DNA of 64,000 nucleotides. Origin: Lindgomyces ingoldianus. Taxonomy: Eukaryota > Ascomycota > Dothideomycetes > Pleosporales > Lindgomycetaceae. Shown here piece after piece: positions 57,601 to 64,000 of the stretch; the first letter of the stretch is position 1, and each line of letters begins with the position of its first letter. The translations under genes were made by a program, and so were the position numbers. Below the pieces are notes generated by a model. It made no database searches and was not told the DNA's origin. It was given only the letters and a program-made list of their open reading frames with translations. Location of the stretch: NCBI RefSeq assembly GCF_010093535.1, contig NW_022985170.1, positions 414,016 to 478,015 of the forward strand. The letters run 5' to 3'.

Positions 57601-60600
57601 CATCTGGCTTTTCTGCCAGAGAAAGCTCATACCAGCTTTGAGCAGCTGTCCATCGCCCAGCCTTGCGGTGTTCCATGATCTGTTGGTCTGTATTCAAGAC
57701 TTGAAGATGAGTCGAAATGCCCTCAATGCTGTCGGGTTCGTCGATTTGTGCATATATGAACTGTAGATGTTGCAACAACTCATCTTGCTCGAATGGTTCA
57801 TCTTTAGCTTCGGCCTTTAGCTGCTCTTGGCGATAGTATTGCTCCCAGTGAAACAGAGCTCGAGCATAGGATCCACATTCTACAGCACGTCTAGAAATGA
57901 CTTCCGCAGGAATGCTCTGCAGGATCCGTTCGACGCAACTGATCTGGGCAATATCCTTAATCTCATCCATTTCGGAGATACCACGACCAGTTTTTCCGGC
58001 CATAGCACGAGCATCAAAGACAGCTTTTCTTTTCTCTTGTAGCCAGAGTGCGAGATAGTCGAGGGTTTGGAACACATTCTGTGAACAATTAGCTGGAGTG
58101 ATAACCGTGATTTGGTTGACTTGCTTCACTGCACTGCTTGATCCTTGCAGCATTCGCTTGGTCGTTCCCCGGTATTATGCTTTCTAGCACTCTTAACAGC
58201 TCCTTCTCAATGCTCGTCGTTTCGTATTCATCGCCGGTGACAATCACATTCAGCGCCGCGAATGGTAAGATGAATGTCGCAATAGATAAATCATGCCCTC
58301 GAATGACTTTAGCAAGGACTGGGAAGATCATCTGAACATTTTCTCCTTTCCCTCTTCTCAGTAAGTCGTAGACAAATGCCCGTAACCAATTCGCGTGGGT
58401 GATGTCCTTTTGGAAAATGGGATACTGGTGTAGTTCATCATTTTGGATATTGCTGCGGACCATATACCTTGAGCTAAGGAAGGGAGTAAGCGTGCTCCTG
58501 ACAGCTTCGGGAATCTCGTTCCATCGCTGTAACGCCGGACTTCCCTGGGAAGATCGAGGTCGTTGAACTGAAATTTGGTTGAAGCCACAGAACCTAAGCA
58601 ACTCTTGCATAGCAAATGCCAGAAAACCCTGTGCCCTAGCGTTGGTAGTGGAGTGAAAAACTTTGACAAGAATACGCTCAAGAAGGAATGCCGTAAAGTC
58701 GACGACTTCGTTGGCGCGCTCAAAGTTTGACAGGACAAGAATCTGCTTCTTCTCGCGAACGCTTTCGACCCTGTACGGATCTAGACCGCCAATGAGTCCC
58801 AAGCAACGGGCACATAAAACTGGAATGTCCTGATGGTCCTCGGCAAACTTAACGGTTGCGTCCAGAAGGGCGCGGCTAAGAGCAGGGAGCGCCGGTATCG
58901 GCTTCTCGCTGATGGCAGACTCATGCAGGAGCTTCTGGTTGCCCTCAAGGAAAGGGACGAGCTCCTTTAGCGCTTGCCGCACGACAACAGCATTCTCGTC
59001 GTTGCATCGTCGACTGAAAATGTTGAAGAAATTGATCCTCTCAACTTTCGCCTTCAAACGTGACATCTCCCCTTCTAACTTTGACATCATCGGGATGGAA
59101 GCGAGAGAAGGGATGTACTCAATTCTCTCCTGTAAAAGTGCATTGTGTTTCTTAACAAGATTTCCTAATGTCTCGTTAGCTCTGATATGCGTGTCTTCGG
59201 AAAAGCACGACCAATGCTGGGCGATTAAGGCAAAGGTCTGATCTAGGACAAGTTCCACGTCTTCCTCATCTAAGACTGAGAGAAGAGCAGACCACACGAT
59301 GAAGGTCTGGTCGCAGAGGTGTTTGTCTGCCATAGCGGATTGTAGACAAGCCCTGACCTATTTCATCTTAGGATCATAGACACGGTGGCAGTAAATCCTT
59401 ACGTACCTGTGGCAGAGCAAAGCTGGCATAGCTGTCTGCCAGGCCGATCATCTCCCCTATGGCTCCAACACATCGCTTGCGCTCCAAAAGTGCATGATTC
59501 GCATGAGGATTATCCAGAACCTCGGAAAAATGAGCCATGATTCCCAGGATATGTGACTCGAAGAACGATGATATCGTTCTCTTCTTCGATGACGTTTTAC
59601 GTTGTCCATTCTTCATCTCCGCAAGTGCAGCTAGTGCATGAAATCCGCGGTGATACTATATGCTTGAATTAGAACATTACAAAAGAAGGGGTAAAAGCAC
59701 TTACATGAGATTTCCTCGATACAGGCTGATCTGCAGCAGACTTTAGCACTTCACATGCAACCAAGACTGGCTCTACCTTGATCCAGGTGGACAGATCATG
59801 GTTTTTATCTTGGAAGCCTGGTGCAATGGCCACTAAAGCTTCTATTGCACTTCTTTCAACATCCTCGACTGGTTGACATAACAACAGCGCAAGAATTGCA
59901 GCAAGGTTTCTGCGTGGTTGAGTACAGATTTCCTGAACCGATGTTCCACGGGCTGTGGCGATTCGCTGTAGGATGTCCTTCCGTTTAGTAAGAACCAGGT
60001 ACGGCAAGGTTTCGGTTTGCGTTGACAACAGCATACTGTTTACACTCTGCTCGGTAAGGTCCGCCAATTGCTGCGCTTTCTGTGGCTTATTGTGAAGGTC
60101 CTTAATTACAGCGAAACCAATACTTCTCCAAAATGGCCTCAGTAGCTCTACGGGCTCTGTTTGAAAAGTTTCGGCGATTGACGCCAGCTTTACCTATTAG
60201 TCAATATGAAATGAAGTTAGGTGGTATTTCCTACCTCATTGTAGGCCATACCGCATATAAGGGCATTCGTGTGACCTAAATATTCGACAAGCCGGAGTAG
60301 AATGATTGGTAATTCGTCTTCACCGCATACACTATTAATGATGTGAGCCAAGTTCTAGGGCCAGTCCGAATAGCAGAGCATACCGCGCAGCCTGACCATA
60401 CGCCATGATTATCGTTTCCTGTTCTGTGAGCGCATCCCTCTTTGATAATTCTTGGAAGAATTCTAGTGTGGACATGCGGTTTTTGCCACGGACGGATTTG
60501 GGAACATCTTCCCTAAGGAAGACCATAAGAGCCCCCCTGTAGCTATGTCAGGACAAGTGAGCAAAACGATGGCAAGGGGGCTTACACTGCCGCAATCCTT

Positions 60601-62730
60601 AGTTCTCTTAGAGACCTACTTAGGGACTTCATTAACCACTGCCCCAAAGCACACATTTCCAAGTTGAGGTATTCAGGATCCGAAATATGGTTAAACACTC
60701 TCCTGATCGACAAAGCCATGAGAACCCGTGGCTTGGTAGACCTTTCAAATTCTTGAATTTCCGTGATTGCAAGCAGAGCGGCAATAGTCTCTTTCCAGTC
60801 CTCACCAGAAGCGACAACTTCCCAGTATATAGCTGAGCCTCGATTTGGTGTCTGAGGATTATCACACACTCTGCATGGCAAGCTTCTCCAATCACTCACA
60901 TTCTCGTGAGACGGTTGTATACATCGGGCTCCGGCACAGGCAATCTTTCCAAATGCGGAGAGCAAATCACAGCGCTGTTCTTCAGAGCTAGCCAGATACC
61001 TGTCCCTATATCTTATCAGAATACGAAGGCATGTGCAATTTAAATGCTTACATTATGGAATTATGAAGGTTAGCCAGCTCAAAGACTGCAGAGTCTTGAG
61101 CGCTCCCGTTGATCAGCATAATGAGATTGTTGTATATTGCTCGAGGTTCATCCTCGTTCACATCTGCAATGATTCTTTGTCGCTTCGAGGGTCTCCCCTG
61201 ATCTGCTAGGTTCAGTTCCTTGAATGTCTTGATAATCATGGCAGAATCATGTTGAAGTTTTCCGTCAGAAAATATTTGAGTAGCATCCGAGCAGAGACTA
61301 TTCCGCAGCATATCGACTTCCACCGGCCATTCTCCAGGAGAGGTCCATAAACATAATGCGAGCTATACGGTATTAATGGCTGTAGAACTCCTTGCGCATC
61401 AGAGGCTCCATACCTGTAAGTCTCTACCTAGACGACCGAATCTCGCGGTGTCCTGGCATATCTGAACTATTACCGGCTCCACGGTATCGACAGTTAAAGC
61501 CTTCGTGTTCCGTTGACGGCCGATGACAGTGTCGTCTCGTGGTTGCTCCAAAGTTCCTCGTAATCGCGTAAGCAATGAGGCCAATCGGATTTGGTTACCC
61601 TGAGAATATGAATATGTAGTGCACGATTGAAGAAAATCTGAAAGGCTAGACGCAAAGGAAAAGACAGCTTTCGGTGAACTAGAGAATCCCGCTTCCGGAG
61701 GGTGTTGTGGGAGGCATATGACCTCTAGCAGCTGCATACAGGCAGCTTCCGTTTCATCGTGGACAAGACCTCTCTCTACATGAGTATTCCATTGTGTGAA
61801 GAAATGCCACAACTTGAGACAGCTGTCTAGTCCCCAAGGAAGGTAATTTTCACAAGCGGGCGGTGCAAGTCCACTTCTCTCGGACAATCGGCTAGGGTTA
61901 AGGAGGATTTGAAGAAGCTGAAACCCCAGAAGTATTGCTTGTGACTGTGAACCAATCGTTCTTTGAGAACCCTGTGGTAAGGCCACCAATTGCTGGCTGT
62001 CGGGCCAGAAGTCACTTATACTACTAGATGAAGGTAGCATGACCTTGAAGGATGGGTCAAAAAGTCGAGAAATGTCGCTGGCGGCATCAAGGGCGGTGAG
62101 AATGCCTAATGGGTGGTAAGCGGTGGATATTCCGCGATATAAGGAGAAAAACTTACTGTTGACACACGACCTGTACAACTGTGCGAGAGACATTGCCTGC
62201 TGCCACAATCCGGAACCTCGGCCGAGGACGCTGATGGAAGTGGATAACAAGTCCTGGACATCCTCTTGAATTTCTTGAAGATTCGGGTCGCCCAACAAGC
62301 CAAGAAGCTTAGGGAACAGCCAGATGAAAAGAAGAGGTCGGGGGTTTCCATCATCATCGTTTCTCGTGCTCAGCAGTAGATGCGGCCTTCGCTGAATAGT
62401 AAGCTTAATAGCTGCAATACTATCAGAAGCTTGTGGGAGGAGTAGCTTAAGAGCAAAGGGATTGTCTTGGAGTAATGCATCCAATCCTGCTTCCGCGATA
62501 ACAGTGATTAACTGGGTATTGAGTTGCGAATTTGGCTCGTCCGTACTTGGGTCGTTCAAATACTCCTGTAGTAGTTGTCCGAACGCGACCTTGGATCCCG
62601 GTTCCTGTTGAGCGTTGACATTCGAAGCATTATTGACAATTTGAGCGGCGATAGTCGAGGGTGGTGGGTTTCCATTTGCTAAGGGTACAGAAGCCAGCCG
62701 TTGGGTTGAACTCCCGCCTTTGCGGGCCAT
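54680..62730 (-). CDS. uvsB: ATR-type checkpoint kinase (Mec1/Rad3/UvsB)
   Basis: Model: complement(join(54680..55975, 56026..56965, 57014..57500, 57547..58078, 58125..59357, 59407..59655, 59705..60193, 60235..60331, 60384..60536, 60586..61005, 61052..61362, 61414..62105, 62157..62730)), 2490 residues in 13 exons. HEAT-like helical repeats fill the first 1500 residues; a UME-type part includes ILLRLVEYLGHTNALICG. The FAT region includes WLTSARLARKA. The PI3K-like kinase has ATP-binding Lys near 2185 (LLCKPKDDLRKDQR), catalytic loop LGLGDRHGEN near 2331, metal-binding HVDFN near 2350, and a FATC end (NLAAMYIGWCAFF). ATR with ATRIP senses RPA-coated single-stranded DNA and arrests the cell cycle. 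Two frame-neutral introns (62106-62156, 56966-57013) were removed because of strong splice sites. One intron is GC-AG. Confidence 0.95.
58079..58124 (-). other. GC-AG intron in the ATR-type gene
   Basis: No GT-AG pair of normal size joins the two frames here. GCAAGT at the 5' end, a GCTAAT branch site and TTCACAG at the 3' end give a 46-nt intron. It links IKQCSE to NVFQTLDYLALW in frame, as the family alignment needs. The only GT alternative in frame is 37 nt (58093-58129). Confidence 0.75.
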
Positions 62731-63132
62731 GGCGGCGTTTATCCGTTTGTCATAGCGAAGAGCAGGTTCAGGTGGGAAGATGGACTTAAGATTGGACGGA
62801 GTTTAGCCCGGAACCAATTTCTGGGAGTGGCTCCAGTGAATAGAAACTTCGAAACTTATGAGATTACTGGCCCACACAATATGATTAGTGTGAAGGGTGT
62901 TGGGGATGCTCCACATCAGACCTTGGGATCGTGTGTCAGAGAAGCCGTCAGGATGCGCGTCAGACGAAAACGCGTGGGGGTGTGACCATTCAATCGGCCA
63001 AGCCACTAAACCCAATGCATTCCGCTTTCGCTCTCACCACCAGGCCTCCGCATTTGAAGCTTTCAAACATCCAGCCATCGTTCGCCTAGGACTGACATGC
63101 GCTAACCTCCCATTAACATTTAATCGGCCAAA
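62731..63132. promoter_or_regulatory. Divergent promoter region of the ATR-type gene and COX16
   Basis: A 402-bp gap between two head-to-head genes. No gene recognised; likely a bidirectional promoter. Confidence 0.55.
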
Positions 63133-63538
63133 ATGCCTCGGGTCTTCAGCTCGAAATCCTTCAGTGCCCTGCACTCAAACTCTCTCGCCGCCCGTTATCG
63201 TCGTCAACTTACCAAACACCCGTTCCTCCTCTTCGGTCTCCCATTCCTCACCACGATAGTCGCGGGCAGTTTCTTCCTCACTCCTGCCACAGCGCTAAGG
63301 TATGAGCGCTTCGATCGCAAGTTCCAGCAAATGTCAAAGGAAGAAGCAATGGGGATTGGGCAGAATAGAAGGAAGGTGGATATGAAGGAAGAATACTATG
63401 TACGTGGATTGAGAGAACATTGCTGGGTCCGGAGCTTAGCTAACGGTGTCATAGAGGCTGCAAGCGAAAGATCTGGATGCTTGGGAGCAGAGACGAGTCA
63501 AGCGATTGAAGGGCGAGATTGATGGTATCCTGGAATGA
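63133..63538 (+). CDS. COX16: Cytochrome c oxidase assembly protein COX16
   Basis: Model: join(63133..63399, 63455..63538), 116 residues; the intron is GTACGT..ATAG. The N-terminus is basic and Ser/Arg-rich (SKSFSALHSNSLAARYRRQ), a mitochondrial signal. Then comes the conserved KHPFLLFGLPFLTTIVAGSF, one inner-membrane helix, followed by RYERFDRKFQQMSKEE and, over the junction, DMKEEYYRLQAKDLDAWEQ. COX16 helps metallate and insert Cox1/Cox2 during cytochrome c oxidase assembly in the inner membrane. Reading through the intron would wrongly end at 63522. Confidence 0.94.
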
Positions 63539-64000
63539 AGGCTTGTGAATGAGGAATTTGCATTGGATTGGCGTTAGCATGAACCTCAATTTTAGCATAG
63601 CATTTGGAGGGCGCGAATTTGGACGCTGCTGATATGGGTTTTTGGCACAATCGTCTCCCCTCACACGCAATGAAGATTCTCTAAAGTCTTCTAAATATGA
63701 GCCGACACCAGCGTCATTTTCACTTGCATACCGTGCTATTCATGGTTTGCAATGCACCATCAGCACACGGGCTAAGTAAGAGCACTGAAAACCCAAAGAG
63801 CATAGTGTCAATCATCTGTTAACGCAAGCACAACCAAGTCAGGTGGGTTGTTATTGAATTATTCTATTTATTCTAAATACTTCGCATGGAATTATGCATT
63901 AAGACAGCACATCGCTGAGGTGCTGTCACAAGGAATCCACGTGCGTCGTTTATTAGTATCCTGGAATACGACACACCCGTTGCAACCCTCATCTAAGCAG
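63539..64000. other. Intergenic region at the window end
   Basis: 3' flank of COX16 and A/T-rich sequence to the window end. No gene recognised. Confidence 0.5.

Overview
The window is nuclear DNA of a filamentous ascomycete (Pezizomycotina). Genes are interrupted by many short (about 37-76 nt) GT-AG introns with CTAAC/CTGAT-like branch points. Several families are typical of that group: Ish1/Msc1, AIM21, DUF3433, DUF3176, TVP18, fungal ATR (UvsB/Mec1) and COX16. Helotiales/Leotiomycetes would fit but cannot be shown from the sequence alone. No rRNA, convincing tRNA, CRISPR array or bacterial operon was seen. All exon structures are my own hand-built models, checked for frame and splice motifs but not against transcripts.

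Layout. 0-5 kb: a small mitochondrial-type protein, an Ish1/Msc1 stress protein and an F-box protein. 4.7-10.3 kb: a gene-poor stretch of decayed coding sequence, including a pseudogene whose five in-frame stops could each come from one C->T or G->A change. 10.9-24 kb: the most unusual part, a local array of related genes I do not recognise. A and B are intact tandem copies, C is decayed and split by a hAT-type transposon, E shares a C-terminal domain with D, and D is intact on the other strand. 24.3-33.2 kb: DUF4291, DUF3433 and DUF3176 genes and the Golgi GTPase Arl1. 34-37.2 kb: weak or broken genes. 38.1-42.5 kb: a divergent O-methyltransferase / secreted FAD-oxidase pair that looks like secondary-metabolism tailoring. 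43-47 kb: repeat-rich desert with a second hAT-type element that still carries a transposase C-terminal remnant. 47.2-63.5 kb: dense housekeeping block of AIM21, TVP18, TAD2 (tRNA A34 deaminase), the ATR checkpoint kinase and COX16.

How it fits together. Conserved housekeeping genes flank a fast-evolving interior. That interior combines a lineage-restricted paralogue array, transposon insertions with intact target-site duplications, and pseudogenes whose stops fit repeat-induced point mutation (RIP) or similar C->T decay. The candidate new system is the paralogue array. Its members share an N-terminal helical module of about 100 residues with an E-[AC]-[LM]-G-L motif and an ELD..L...G..IW motif, a basic helix, a Ser/Pro-rich linker and one of two kinds of C-terminal domain.
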